64,000 nucleotides of DNA from Olleya sp. YS (GCF_029760915.1 NZ_CP121685.1:1524001-1588000), one strand, 5' to 3'; counted from the stretch's first letter, positions 9,673 to 17,407 are shown. Notes: generated from the sequence alone by a model not told the origin. A program made the numbers and translations.

Positions 9673-9707
9673 ATTTGCAAGTTATGACATATATCTGACC
9701 TGTGAAA

Positions 9708-9723
9708 TACGTAGAACTACGTA
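9708..9723 (-). promoter_or_regulatory. Palindromic operator of array unit 5
   Basis: Perfect inverted repeat TACGTAG-AA-CTACGTA on the plus strand. It stands exactly 23 nt upstream, in the minus sense, of the -7-like box at 9677-9684. Proposed site for the adjacent LuxR-type regulator; that pairing is inference. Confidence 0.65.
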
Positions 9724-9742
9724 TTTTTATTTGACTTTATGA

Positions 9743-9809
9743 CAAAAAAAAGCTCCAAACAAATTAATGTTTAAGAGCTTTCTCAATTCTCCCTAAATTG
9801 ATTAATAAC
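9743..9809 (-). ncRNA. Predicted small RNA, array unit 4
   Basis: Box TAACTTGC at 9814-9821. First hairpin 9784-9800 has stem CAATT/AATTG with loop TAGGGAG in the RNA. Terminator hairpin 9749-9781 has an AAAGCTC/GAGCTTT stem plus an inner AAAC/GTTT stem, followed on the minus strand by eight T residues. About 67 nt long if the start is five bases after the box. Confidence 0.65.
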
Positions 9810-9844
9810 AACTGCAAGTTAAAGTACATATATGACCTATGAAA

Positions 9845-9860
9845 TACGTAGAACTACGGA
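9845..9860 (-). promoter_or_regulatory. Palindromic operator of array unit 4
   Basis: TACGTAGAACTACGGA on the plus strand, one mismatch from the perfect palindrome, again exactly 23 nt from its -7-like box. Confidence 0.6.
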
Positions 9861-9879
9861 TTTTTATTTGACTTTAAAA

Positions 9880-9948
9880 CAAAAAAAAGCTCCAAAACAA
9901 ACTTGTGTTTCAGAGCTTTTCCAATTTTCCCATAAATTGATTAATAGC
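9880..9948 (-). ncRNA. Predicted small RNA, array unit 3
   Basis: Box TATCTTGC at 9953-9960. First hairpin 9922-9939 has stem CAATTT/AAATTG with loop ATGGGA in the RNA. Terminator hairpin 9885-9920 has an AAAAGCTC/GAGCTTTT outer stem and a T tract on the minus strand. The stem is one base pair longer than in unit 4 through paired changes. Confidence 0.65.
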
Positions 9949-9983
9949 ATTTGCAAGATAAAACATTTAATTGACCTGTGAAA

Positions 9984-9999
9984 TACGTAGAACTACGTA
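9984..9999 (-). promoter_or_regulatory. Palindromic operator of array unit 3
   Basis: Perfect TACGTAG-AA-CTACGTA, 23 nt from the box at 9953-9960. Confidence 0.65.
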
Positions 10000-10015
10000 T
10001 TTTTATTTAAACTTT

Positions 10016-10085
10016 AAAATAAAAAAAGCTCTAAAACACATAAAGTATTTTAAAGCTTTTTAAGGTTATAGGGTTGATTAATAGC
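10016..10085 (-). ncRNA. Degenerate array unit 2
   Basis: Box TATCTTGC at 10090-10097 and the GCTATTAAT block are kept, and an imperfect terminator hairpin lies at 10023-10061 with a T tract. The GGG-loop hairpin is missing: the corresponding stretch reads AACCCTATAACC in the RNA and does not fold. The operator equivalent near 10120-10135 matches at only 10 of 16 positions. It looks like a decaying copy. Confidence 0.45.
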
Positions 10086-10147
10086 ATGTGCAAGATATAT
10101 AATTACGTCAATGCAAAACCACGTATAAACACCTGTTTTAATTTTTT

Positions 10148-10221
10148 TGAAAAAAGAAAAGCTCTACTTAATACAAGTAGAGCTTTTTTCTGAATTCCCT
10201 TCAGAATGATTAATTAATAGC
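10148..10221 (-). ncRNA. Predicted small RNA, array unit 1 (closest to regulator)
   Basis: Box TATCTTTA at 10226-10233. First hairpin 10188-10206 has the perfect 7-bp stem TTCTGAA/TTCAGAA around GGGAA, with a sequence wholly different from the CAATT stems of units 3 and 4. Terminator hairpin at 10157-10187 has a 13-bp stem with core GCTCTACTT, followed by a T-rich tract on the minus strand. Confidence 0.65.
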
Positions 10222-10256
10222 ATTGTAAAGATAAATATAATCTTAGACGCATACAA

Positions 10257-10272
10257 TACGTAGAACTACGTA
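10257..10272 (-). promoter_or_regulatory. Palindromic operator of array unit 1, overlapping the end of the regulator gene
   Basis: Perfect TACGTAG-AA-CTACGTA that spans the last codons and the stop (10266-10268) of the response regulator gene. It lies 23 nt from its -7-like box at 10226-10233. Confidence 0.65.
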
Positions 10273-10907
10273 TTTTTCAAAACCTCTTTATTCATGTTTG
10301 CCCAAAGCATTAATTCGTTATGAGATTTCTTTAAATCCAATTTTTTTACAATATTACTTCTATGTTTTTCTATAGTTCTAGGAGAGCTCTGTAATTGTTC
10401 TGCAATTTCGGTAGAGGTCAATTTTTCGGATAACAGCTTAACTATTTTAAGCTCAGTAGGTGTTAACATCTCGATAAGATTGTTACTGGTGTACGTTACT
10501 TTAGCATTAAGATAAGATGCAATCTCCTCACTAAAATAAGGTTCTCCTTCTATAACATGTGCAATACACGTTTCAATTTCTTCTACTGCAAATTCTTTTA
10601 GAATATACCCATAAACATTATAGGCTCTGGCTTTATCAAACAAATGTTCTTCGTTATCAAAAGTAATCAAGATGATTTTTGTGTCTAACTCATTTTTAAA
10701 ACAAGCTTTAGCAACATCTAAGCCAGTCATTTTAGGCATTCTAATATCTAGTAATGCTAAATCTGGTTTTAACTTAACAATTAAATTATAAGCGGTTTGA
10801 CCATCTTCTGCACTACCAATAATATTAAAGCCCTTTGATGTTATAAAGTCAGATAATCCTCTTAACATCAATGGATGATCATCTGCAATGACTATAGATA
10901 CACTCAT
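10266..10907 (-). CDS. LuxR/NarL-type DNA-binding response regulator
   Basis: 213 residues. Receiver domain at residues 1-120, with the acidic pair DD at 9-10 and phosphoacceptor D54 in LLDIRMPKMTG. LuxR-type helix-turn-helix near residues 147-205 (LTPTELKIVKLLSEKLTSTEIAEQL ends before the recognition helix RTIEKHRSNIVKKL). No histidine kinase is encoded nearby. Its upstream neighbours on the same strand are a retropepsin-like protease and a CHAT peptidase, and its 3' end runs into a tandem array of palindromes and small-RNA-like units. I infer it activates that array. The biological signal is unknown. Confidence 0.93.
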   Translation of the reverse strand: MSVSIVIADDHPLMLRGLSDFITSKGFNIIGSAEDGQTAYNLIVKLKPDLALLDIRMPKMTGLDVAKACFKNELDTKIILITFDNEEHLFDKARAYNVYGYILKEFAVEEIETCIAHVIEGEPYFSEEIASYLNAKVTYTSNNLIEMLTPTELKIVKLLSEKLTSTEIAEQLQSSPRTIEKHRSNIVKKLDLKKSHNELMLWANMNKEVLKNT

Positions 10908-10967
10908 AAATGGTTGGTCTTTTAACAGGTTGATTAGTAACTAATAAAATTATAAAAAAATATAACC

Positions 10968-11420
10968 TTAGACTAATTTTTTCAAGTACAAATATTTTTT
11001 TTCGTAATCAATAATTCCTTTTACTTTTTTTAAGATATCTGCACCAATAATACCATCAACTGGTTGTGCATTATGATTTATTAGTGCCGAGTTAACATGA
11101 CTTAAATCAAATAAAACCAATGCAGCTTTATCAATTTTAAGGCGTCCAATTTTAATGGTATTGTTTTTTGAGACTTGAGTAGCCATATTAGTAGCACCAG
11201 CTCCTGCTGCTAATATATTAGAATCTTTTACTTTTAGAAGGTTGAATTTTTGAGTGGCTTCAAAGCCAACGCAACTGTTAGAGGCTCCAGTATCTAGTAT
11301 AAACAGTCCTTTAATGTTGTTAATAGAAGCTTTAATTTCAAAATGATTGGTTTTGGTTAGTTTTAGTTTGACACGTATATATCCTTTGTCGAATAAAAAA
11401 TCTTTAAGAGTTTGTTCCAT
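10968..11420 (-). CDS. Retropepsin-like (clan AA) aspartic protease
   Basis: 150 residues, one protease lobe, as expected for a homodimeric retropepsin-type enzyme. The catalytic motif is FILDTGASNSCVG, with D43-T44-G45. The hydrophobic-hydrophobic-glycine partner motif is GIIGADILKK near residues 122-131. There is no signal peptide, so it is probably cytoplasmic. Its start overlaps the end of the CHAT gene by 17 bp and the response regulator begins 60 bp further on, suggesting one transcript. Substrate unknown; the neighbouring regulator or peptidase is an obvious candidate, by inference only. Confidence 0.85.
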   Translation of the reverse strand: MEQTLKDFLFDKGYIRVKLKLTKTNHFEIKASINNIKGLFILDTGASNSCVGFEATQKFNLLKVKDSNILAAGAGATNMATQVSKNNTIKIGRLKIDKAALVLFDLSHVNSALINHNAQPVDGIIGADILKKVKGIIDYEKKYLYLKKLV

Positions 11421-13971
11421 TATAGCGTCTGCGTATTACGAACCATAAAAGTAAGGCAATCCCGAAGCCAACAAAAGCAAAAACAATATAATTTGACATA
11501 CTTGATGTTGTTTTTGGTGTCAAATCGCCATAATACATAAAAGCGCTCCAGTAATATGGTGATTTTTTGATATTTGAAATAGAAGAATTATTCAAATATC
11601 CAACTTTTGAAAGATGATTGGCTACAAAAGCCGATTGCGTTTTGCTGTAGCTTTTGTAAAACGACGCCATTAATTGCGACGTTGATAAATCATTAATTTT
11701 CCATAATGAAAACAATAAATTTTCTACTCCTGCAAATTGAAATCCTCTAGCCAAATTCATGCTACCTTCTCCTTTTTGAAGTTTTCCAATACCAGTTTCG
11801 CATGCACTTAAAACCACCAGATTATTTTGAATATTTAGGCTGTACAATTCGTTTAAAAATAGTTTTTGGTCAATAAAATCAATATTTGCAGGAATTGTAA
11901 AAGTACCACTACTAGCATGAGTCGATAAGTGTAAAACACCAAACTGATTAGCTTGTGCTAATACATCTTGTTTGGTCGCTGCATCATACATTAAAAATTT
12001 AGCATTGACGTACTCTTCAATGCTTTCTGCTTCGTCTAAAGAGTAGGTTAATTTGGCATCGGTTTTGTCAAAAACAGGAAATACACCTAACACCAAATTG
12101 CTATACTTAAAGGGTTTGTTATTTGCATAAAACAATGCACTTACGTTATAAGCCAACTGTTGTTGTGTGGCAACAAATGGCATTTTAGAATAATTTGTAG
12201 AGGTTGTTTGTTGGGATAATAAGCTTTCAAAAGGTATAAAGTTTAAAAAACCATCTGGTATAACTACCACATTTTTACTTGTTGATGTGATTTCAAATCC
12301 TAACAGTTGATACAATTTAAAAGCGTCGTTAGTAAATTGCGGAATGTTATTATTTATTACAGACGAATTATTGAAATAATCAATATACTGTTCAATGGTA
12401 GTATTAAAATGGTCATCACGCTCAATCTTAAATAAGTCTATGGTTGATGGAGATATTAAAAATTGAAAAACAGCAGTTTCGCCATAAAAATATTCAACTA
12501 AAACAGCGTTATCTTTTAAAAGCTTGTCTTGAATAGTTTTAGTAGATAATTTTTGATTGTTAATATTAGAATATTTAGTATCAATCTCTTTTTTTAATTC
12601 TTTTAAAGCTATACTGGTTTCAGTCAGTTCTTGACTAATCTCGTTTATTTGTTTTGAATTATTTTGATATTGTGCTTTTATTATGGAGTTGGTTAATCGT
12701 TCTTGTTGCTGCAATAAAGTTTGCTCTTTAAGTAGCAAACTATCGTTAGGAAATTGTTGTAACAGTGATTTTTTACCAATAGTTTCTTTTAAAATGGAAG
12801 CTTTATTTTTTTCTGCGTAAGCAAAAGCTTGGTGTAAAACATCTACGTTTCCTTCTTTTTGATAGGCATCATATAGCAAGCTAATACATGTTTCGCTACG
12901 TGTTCTATTAGCATTTAAATGAATGAGTTTTGCCTCTTGAGAGGTAATGTTGTCTTGCAATAATTCTGAAATATAAAAACTACGATCATAACAGGCTAAA
13001 GCATTATTAAAGTTAGATTGAAGCTGAGCCAATAAATCAAAAATGTCTATAAATGTATTGTCTGCATATAAATCGTCTTGTTTTGGAATATCTTGTCCAT
13101 TATGAGTTGGTATAAGAGTAATTAATGCTAATTTTAATTTTTTTGAAGCTGAATTAAAATCATTTAATTTAAAGTGAAGTTGTGCTTCTTCAACACTTAG
13201 TTTAGCATATTCTCTTGCAGAAATTTTTGCTTTATCAATATGCAAAAACTTTAAATTAAATAATGACAAAGCCTTTTTGTAGTCTTTATCTTTTAAAGCT
13301 AATTGATATTTGGTTTGGTTGTCATGTTTGGTGCTTAAAACATTAGCGTCTTGAATAGTTGCTTTTTTTGAACTTACAATTTGACTATTTGTTTTTATAC
13401 GTTGTAGTTTTTCTATCTGAGTATTACTAATACCTTTTATTTTCAATCCTTTGTCAACAATCTCAATTGCAGATTGGTGTTTACCAATAGTAAAATATAA
13501 TTGCGATAAATTTATTGCTCCACTAATTCTGTGTTGATTGTTTTTTTCTTTTTCTGCTAAAAAAATATATTGTTTTATAACGTTTTCTGCATTAGTATAG
13601 TCACCAATTTTATTATAAAGTGTGCTAAGATTTTTAAGACAATTCTCGGTAATGTCGTATTTAAACACACCTTTAATTTCTGACTTATAAATTGTCCAAG
13701 CGTTTTCGTATGCAGCAATAGCTTGCATTTGTTGGTTAGTATTAAATAAGTAAAAGCCTTTATTGACTAATAAATTGAGGTAAGCAAAATACTGATCTTT
13801 AGTTTTTAATTGAGATTTAAAACTGGCTTCTTTTTCAATTAAAGTTTGAAACGTTGTAGCGTTTGGATTTACATTAAAAGTTTCTGTAGCCACATATATA
13901 TCTTCTTCCAAATTTTGCGAAAAGCCATTCGCAAAAACTAAAAAGAAAATAATAATGAGGCTGTTTTTCAT
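11404..13971 (-). CDS. CHAT-domain peptidase with TPR repeats and C-terminal membrane anchor
   Basis: 855 residues. Signal peptide (cleavage near residue 19, GFSQN), then TPR-like helical repeats over roughly residues 30-400, a coiled-coil stretch near 420-480, and a caspase-like CHAT domain. Its catalytic dyad is visible as H685 in LHLSTHASSG and C724 in LSACETGIGK. One membrane helix at about residues 828-848 is followed by RRRY, placing the peptidase in the periplasm and the tail in the cytoplasm. First of three overlapping or closely spaced genes (CHAT, retropepsin, response regulator). CHAT proteins usually act as signal-activated proteases; the activating input here is unknown. Confidence 0.9.
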   Translation of the reverse strand: MKNSLIIIFFLVFANGFSQNLEEDIYVATETFNVNPNATTFQTLIEKEASFKSQLKTKDQYFAYLNLLVNKGFYLFNTNQQMQAIAAYENAWTIYKSEIKGVFKYDITENCLKNLSTLYNKIGDYTNAENVIKQYIFLAEKEKNNQHRISGAINLSQLYFTIGKHQSAIEIVDKGLKIKGISNTQIEKLQRIKTNSQIVSSKKATIQDANVLSTKHDNQTKYQLALKDKDYKKALSLFNLKFLHIDKAKISAREYAKLSVEEAQLHFKLNDFNSASKKLKLALITLIPTHNGQDIPKQDDLYADNTFIDIFDLLAQLQSNFNNALACYDRSFYISELLQDNITSQEAKLIHLNANRTRSETCISLLYDAYQKEGNVDVLHQAFAYAEKNKASILKETIGKKSLLQQFPNDSLLLKEQTLLQQQERLTNSIIKAQYQNNSKQINEISQELTETSIALKELKKEIDTKYSNINNQKLSTKTIQDKLLKDNAVLVEYFYGETAVFQFLISPSTIDLFKIERDDHFNTTIEQYIDYFNNSSVINNNIPQFTNDAFKLYQLLGFEITSTSKNVVVIPDGFLNFIPFESLLSQQTTSTNYSKMPFVATQQQLAYNVSALFYANNKPFKYSNLVLGVFPVFDKTDAKLTYSLDEAESIEEYVNAKFLMYDAATKQDVLAQANQFGVLHLSTHASSGTFTIPANIDFIDQKLFLNELYSLNIQNNLVVLSACETGIGKLQKGEGSMNLARGFQFAGVENLLFSLWKINDLSTSQLMASFYKSYSKTQSAFVANHLSKVGYLNNSSISNIKKSPYYWSAFMYYGDLTPKTTSSMSNYIVFAFVGFGIALLLWFVIRRRYNGTNS

Positions 13972-14038
13972 TTTAAAAATAATATTTCTATGAGCTTAGT
14001 TTTACGTTAAAGTAAGCTGTCAAATAACCCTTTAGCGT

Positions 14039-15991
14039 CTAGAATTTCCATATGGCATATAATTGCATATAGTTATAGTTTTCTTTAAAGTTAAAGACAT
14101 AGCGTGCACCAACACTTGGTCCAATTCTGGCAAATCCTGCAGTCGCTTCCACTAAAAATCCAGCTCTAAAATTAGTAAAGGTATCTGTAGAATTATTTGA
14201 CATTTGGTCACTATTAATCAAACCACCAGGCTGTGTGTTTATATTTTCAAATCGCTCAATCAATACCTCTTCATTTCTTTTTTCATTAAGGGTAATGGTA
14301 CCTTGTAATCCAGCACCTAAACCAATATAATTATTGATGTTATACCTTGCCAATACTGGAATTTCCCAATCGATATTCTCAAAAGATGAGGTTGTTGTTG
14401 TACGTTGAAAAAGCTCGTTAACTCCTGGCTCACCTATTAATTCTTCTCTAACTGTTGTATTACCATCAAACTGATGAAAGCTGTTTAATAGCTCAACTTG
14501 CCAATACCATCTGTAGGATTTGTAAGGCGAAACAGTTGCACCAATAAAGTAGCTTTTAGAATTGTCTAAATCTGAAAACGAGTTATAACCTGCTTTAGCA
14601 CCTATTGAAATACCTGGTAAAAAACGAGTTGTTGAGTAATTAGTAATTATTGGATCGTTTTTGTCAAAAATAATTGCTGTACGTGATTTGGTTTTTTGTT
14701 TATGAAAATCTTTACCAAACTTGATTCTGTATTGCACAAAACCTTTAGTTGAATCGTACACCTTTACATTTTTTTGTTCGCTACCAGGTAAGTAAATGTT
14801 TTTGAAGGTGAAAATAGCTTGTTTTTCTGTATAGGTAGTGTCTAGACAACTATATTCTACGTCATATTTAGGACAGATTTTAACTTTGGGATACATGTCT
14901 AAAACTTCTATTGACGATTTGTCAAACATGTCCGGAATATCTGTTTCTAAGCGAATGGTTCTTGCTGGACCTTCGCCATTATTTTGAAATCTAATTTTAA
15001 ATTTTGGTCGTTTATAGCGGACTAATCTATAATTTAAAAAAGTTGCGTTAGATGACATTTTGTTTGGATCATGAGAGGTGACAATTTCCATTTCCATGTC
15101 TTTAACATGGTGGTTGTCATAGTTATCATCTGGAATATACACACCTCTAACACTAATAATAGCACTAGTATCCTTAAGCATTTCTGGTGTAGTTTTTAAC
15201 GTGTAAAATACGTTGCGCTCTTCATTAGGCTGCATATTACTAAAGCGTAACTGACTAGAGTTTTTATAAGCTGCTTTAGCTTCTTCAAGGGTTAATGGTA
15301 AGTTTTGTTTTTCGGTAGAATCTTGGGGTTTAGCATACAATGATATGCTATTGTTTTCTGCGGAAGCGTAATAAGTATCTCTATCAAGTTTCTTGGTGTA
15401 AACTAAGTTGTCATTATTTATAATAGTTTCACCATGATGTGTTCTGGTATCTGTGATTTCAAAATTAGCATCCTTGTATACTGTCTCATTATAAAATAGC
15501 ATGAGTTTTCCGTTAGTGGTATACTCTTTATTGTTTTTGTATTTAAAAATAACTACAATTTCTTCTTCTGGAATGGGTTCTCTGCTTCGTTGTATATCAA
15601 TTGCGTTGTCCATAGAAGCTTCTTCTTGATAGTCTTGGTCTACATCATCTACTCTTATTTTTTTAGGACGAGAGGTTGGTGGTTTACCTGTATCATAGTT
15701 ATTGGTAGCCCATAAACGTACTTCATATTCACCAGTTTTTTTGTACGTTTTCGTAGGATTATTTTCTTTGCTGTAGGTACCATCTCCAAATTCCCAATAG
15801 TTAGTATAAAAGGCTTTTGGTGCGCCAGCAATTTGGTTTAATTCTGGAGCATTTGGTGAGAATTGTACTTGATTACCTACTGTTTTATATTCTATAGTAG
15901 CTATACGTGTTGTAGTATCCACAGTAATTTCCTGTTGTGCAAAGCATATGAGAGTACTTAATGTAAAAAGTAAGGTAATTAAAGTTTTCAT
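14039..15991 (-). CDS. PKD-domain protein with C-terminal outer-membrane barrel-like region
   Basis: 650 residues with a signal peptide (cleavage near residue 18, CFAQQ). A PKD domain at about residues 45-113 carries the hallmark YWEFGDGTYSKENNP. The middle is a series of beta-rich, DUF11-like segments (FQNNGEGPARTIRLETDIP). From about residue 460 the sequence resembles a porin-type barrel (GISIGAKAGYNSFSDLDNSK) ending in aromatic YAIWKF. Likely surface or outer-membrane protein. It lies upstream of and co-directional with the CHAT operon, separated by 67 bp. No known named protein recognised. Confidence 0.8.
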   Translation of the reverse strand: MKTLITLLFTLSTLICFAQQEITVDTTTRIATIEYKTVGNQVQFSPNAPELNQIAGAPKAFYTNYWEFGDGTYSKENNPTKTYKKTGEYEVRLWATNNYDTGKPPTSRPKKIRVDDVDQDYQEEASMDNAIDIQRSREPIPEEEIVVIFKYKNNKEYTTNGKLMLFYNETVYKDANFEITDTRTHHGETIINNDNLVYTKKLDRDTYYASAENNSISLYAKPQDSTEKQNLPLTLEEAKAAYKNSSQLRFSNMQPNEERNVFYTLKTTPEMLKDTSAIISVRGVYIPDDNYDNHHVKDMEMEIVTSHDPNKMSSNATFLNYRLVRYKRPKFKIRFQNNGEGPARTIRLETDIPDMFDKSSIEVLDMYPKVKICPKYDVEYSCLDTTYTEKQAIFTFKNIYLPGSEQKNVKVYDSTKGFVQYRIKFGKDFHKQKTKSRTAIIFDKNDPIITNYSTTRFLPGISIGAKAGYNSFSDLDNSKSYFIGATVSPYKSYRWYWQVELLNSFHQFDGNTTVREELIGEPGVNELFQRTTTTSSFENIDWEIPVLARYNINNYIGLGAGLQGTITLNEKRNEEVLIERFENINTQPGGLINSDQMSNNSTDTFTNFRAGFLVEATAGFARIGPSVGARYVFNFKENYNYMQLYAIWKF

Positions 15992-16112
15992 TGTAGTTAG
16001 TGATTTAATAGCGAAATAAATTTAGTGATAATATTTTTAAGTCATACTTGAGGATAGATAATTGGTTGATTTGAATGGATTATTAATTAGTATAAATGCA
16101 TTTCAAAAAATT

Positions 16113-16138
16113 AAACCAGAAACTAAAGCTTCTGGTTT
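16113..16138. terminator. Intrinsic terminator after the 35-residue ORF
   Basis: Nine-bp stem AAACCAGAA/TTCTGGTTT with an 8-nt loop. T-rich sequence follows on both strands. It lies about 20 bp beyond the stop of the minus-strand small ORF at 16159-16266. Confidence 0.75.
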
Positions 16139-16158
16139 TTTATAAGTTGAGAGTTTAA

Positions 16159-16266
16159 TTATGCAATAGAAGCAATAAGAGTTACCAAAATGGTTAGTCT
16201 GATAATGCAAAATAACACTTGTTCTTGTATGGCTTGGGCTGTTTTAAATTTACTAATCGTTTTCAT
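16159..16266 (-). CDS. 35-residue hydrophobic microprotein under ECF-type promoter
   Basis: ATG at 16264-16266, TAA at 16159-16161. Product begins MKTISKFKTAQAIQEQ (amphipathic, basic) and ends in about 18 hydrophobic residues (LFCIIRLTILVTLIASIA), so it is probably membrane-bound or a membrane-active peptide. Transcription signals support it. A promoter identical in form to three neighbouring genes (GGGTAACAAA, 15 nt, ATATAA at 16295-16325) lies 28 bp upstream, and a terminator lies just downstream. Function unknown; a regulatory leader RNA is the alternative. Confidence 0.55.
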   Translation of the reverse strand: MKTISKFKTAQAIQEQVLFCIIRLTILVTLIASIA

Positions 16267-16294
16267 AATACTTCGTTTTAATGTTATTACACCC

Positions 16295-16325
16295 TTATAT
16301 CAATACCAATTAGTTTTTGTTACCC
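16295..16325 (-). promoter_or_regulatory. ECF-type promoter of the 35-residue ORF
   Basis: Minus-strand -35 element GGGTAACAAA at 16316-16325, 15-nt spacer, -10 element ATATAA at 16295-16300. Same elements and same spacing as the three other promoters in this block; the downstream GGGTGTAA is shared with the promoter at 19007-19037. Confidence 0.75.
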
Positions 16326-16337
16326 CCTATTTATAAA

Positions 16338-16365
16338 AAAGTCAGAAAAATTAATTTCTGACTTT
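16338..16365 (-). terminator. Terminator of the lipoprotein gene at 16398-17378
   Basis: Eleven-bp perfect stem AAAGTCAGAAA/TTTCTGACTTT with a 6-nt loop, followed on the minus strand by TTTTTT. It sits 33 bp after the gene's stop and just before the next ECF-type promoter. Confidence 0.8.
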
Positions 16366-16397
16366 CAATTTACCACCAATTTTAAGTAGGAGTTTAA

Positions 16398-17378
16398 TTA
16401 TGGTAGTGCATTTATTATGGCTACAAATTGAGCTTCTGTTACGACGTTTGTTTCACTTAGGTCAAAAGTTATTATATCATTAGCTACAATTGTAACAGCC
16501 TTTACAGCATATCTCCACATTCCGTTGTCTTCTGTTGCAAAAATGACGTGACACTCTAAACCAATTGGGATTTGACCATAATGCTCGCTAAATAAATTTA
16601 ATGTTCCATCATAGGTGTCTAAAGAGGCTAATCCAGAATCTTCACCATCATAGGATAAATAGATTGCACTATTTGTAAAATTATAACCTACTGGTGCTTG
16701 GGCTTGAATTAACGTTTTTGGTCTTGGGTCGTTGTAAAAACGATCAATATTAGACCATCCAAATTGTCCTAAAAAAGCGTAGTACTCTCCACCTTCTACA
16801 AATACACCACCTTGTCCAGTAGCATCTTCAACTTCATCCCAAGTTAGGTTATCGTCGTTGTCTATAGTACCTTCCCATAAAGTCATAGCTGGATCTGCTC
16901 CACCTGTTAAACTGTTAGGTACAATTAACTGGATGTCGCAATTAGTGTCTAATGCTACTCCATTTTGCGTAGCTTCTATAAAAAACTCACCACCAGAAAT
17001 CAATAAGGCTTTATCTCCATTTGGTAATTCTCCCATAGTTGGTTTATTTGTTGTCAGCATATTTCCTTTTTCAAAAAGTTCGATATAGTCTATATCTACG
17101 TTTCCTGTTACAGGATTTCCGTTTAAGGTTAGGCAGCTACCATTAATATTAATTTGTACACCATTATCAGAAGTAAAAGTTACCGATCCATCTTCTGCAT
17201 TAAAGTTGAAGTTCTGGGTGTTGTTATCCAAAGCTTGTTCTCTAATGTTTTTAAATTCTTGTGCTGTTGGAGGGATAAACTGTGTGTTGTTGTCATCAAA
17301 ATCTTCATTATTATCACAACTTGTGAATAATAGAGTGGTCATTAATAGGGTTCCGAAAATTGTTTTTAAAGTTTTCAT
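16398..17378 (-). CDS. Secreted lipoprotein, paralogue A of the ECF-regulated pair
   Basis: 326 residues from ATG 17376-17378. An upstream in-frame ATG at 17405 is ruled out because it lies only 3 bp from the -10 element and so upstream of or at the transcription start. The N-terminus is a Bacteroidota lipoprotein signal (LLFTSCDNNEDFDD, lipidated Cys at about 20), with acidic residues after Cys suggesting possible surface export. The rest is beta-rich with weak similarity to the neighbouring lipoprotein (GSCLTLNGNPVTGNVDIDYIELFEKGNMLTTNKPT). Function unknown. Confidence 0.8.
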   Translation of the reverse strand: MKTLKTIFGTLLMTTLLFTSCDNNEDFDDNNTQFIPPTAQEFKNIREQALDNNTQNFNFNAEDGSVTFTSDNGVQININGSCLTLNGNPVTGNVDIDYIELFEKGNMLTTNKPTMGELPNGDKALLISGGEFFIEATQNGVALDTNCDIQLIVPNSLTGGADPAMTLWEGTIDNDDNLTWDEVEDATGQGGVFVEGGEYYAFLGQFGWSNIDRFYNDPRPKTLIQAQAPVGYNFTNSAIYLSYDGEDSGLASLDTYDGTLNLFSEHYGQIPIGLECHVIFATEDNGMWRYAVKAVTIVANDIITFDLSETNVVTEAQFVAIINALP

Positions 17379-17407
17379 TTTATTTTGTTTTAAGTTGTTA
17401 TTCATCT

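Larger units (their letters stand above)
9600..10272 (-). repeat. Five-unit tandem array of operator, short hairpin RNA and terminator modules
   Basis: Five diverged units with period 136-139 bp fill the 3' flank of the response regulator gene, an otherwise gene-free stretch. Read on the minus strand, each unit has a 16-bp palindrome (TACGTAGTTCTACGTA in the best copies), 22-23 nt of spacer, a TAnCTTGC box resembling the Bacteroidota -7 element, the conserved block GCTATTAAT, a first hairpin with GGG in its loop, and a second hairpin followed by T residues. Stem sequences differ between units but pairing is kept. The second unit from the regulator has a decayed palindrome and lacks the first hairpin. 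Confidence 0.85.

Noticed and set aside
9600-10272. Tandem array considered as a CRISPR or tandem-repeat protein locus
   Set aside because: The 136-139 bp units are diverged, have no short identical repeats with unique spacers, no cas genes, and no long open frame; the conserved parts are promoter-like and terminator-like.
17379-17405. Upstream start of lipoprotein paralogue A
   Set aside because: It lies 3 bp from the -10 element, upstream of or at the transcription start, and would disrupt the signal peptide that is identical to paralogue B.
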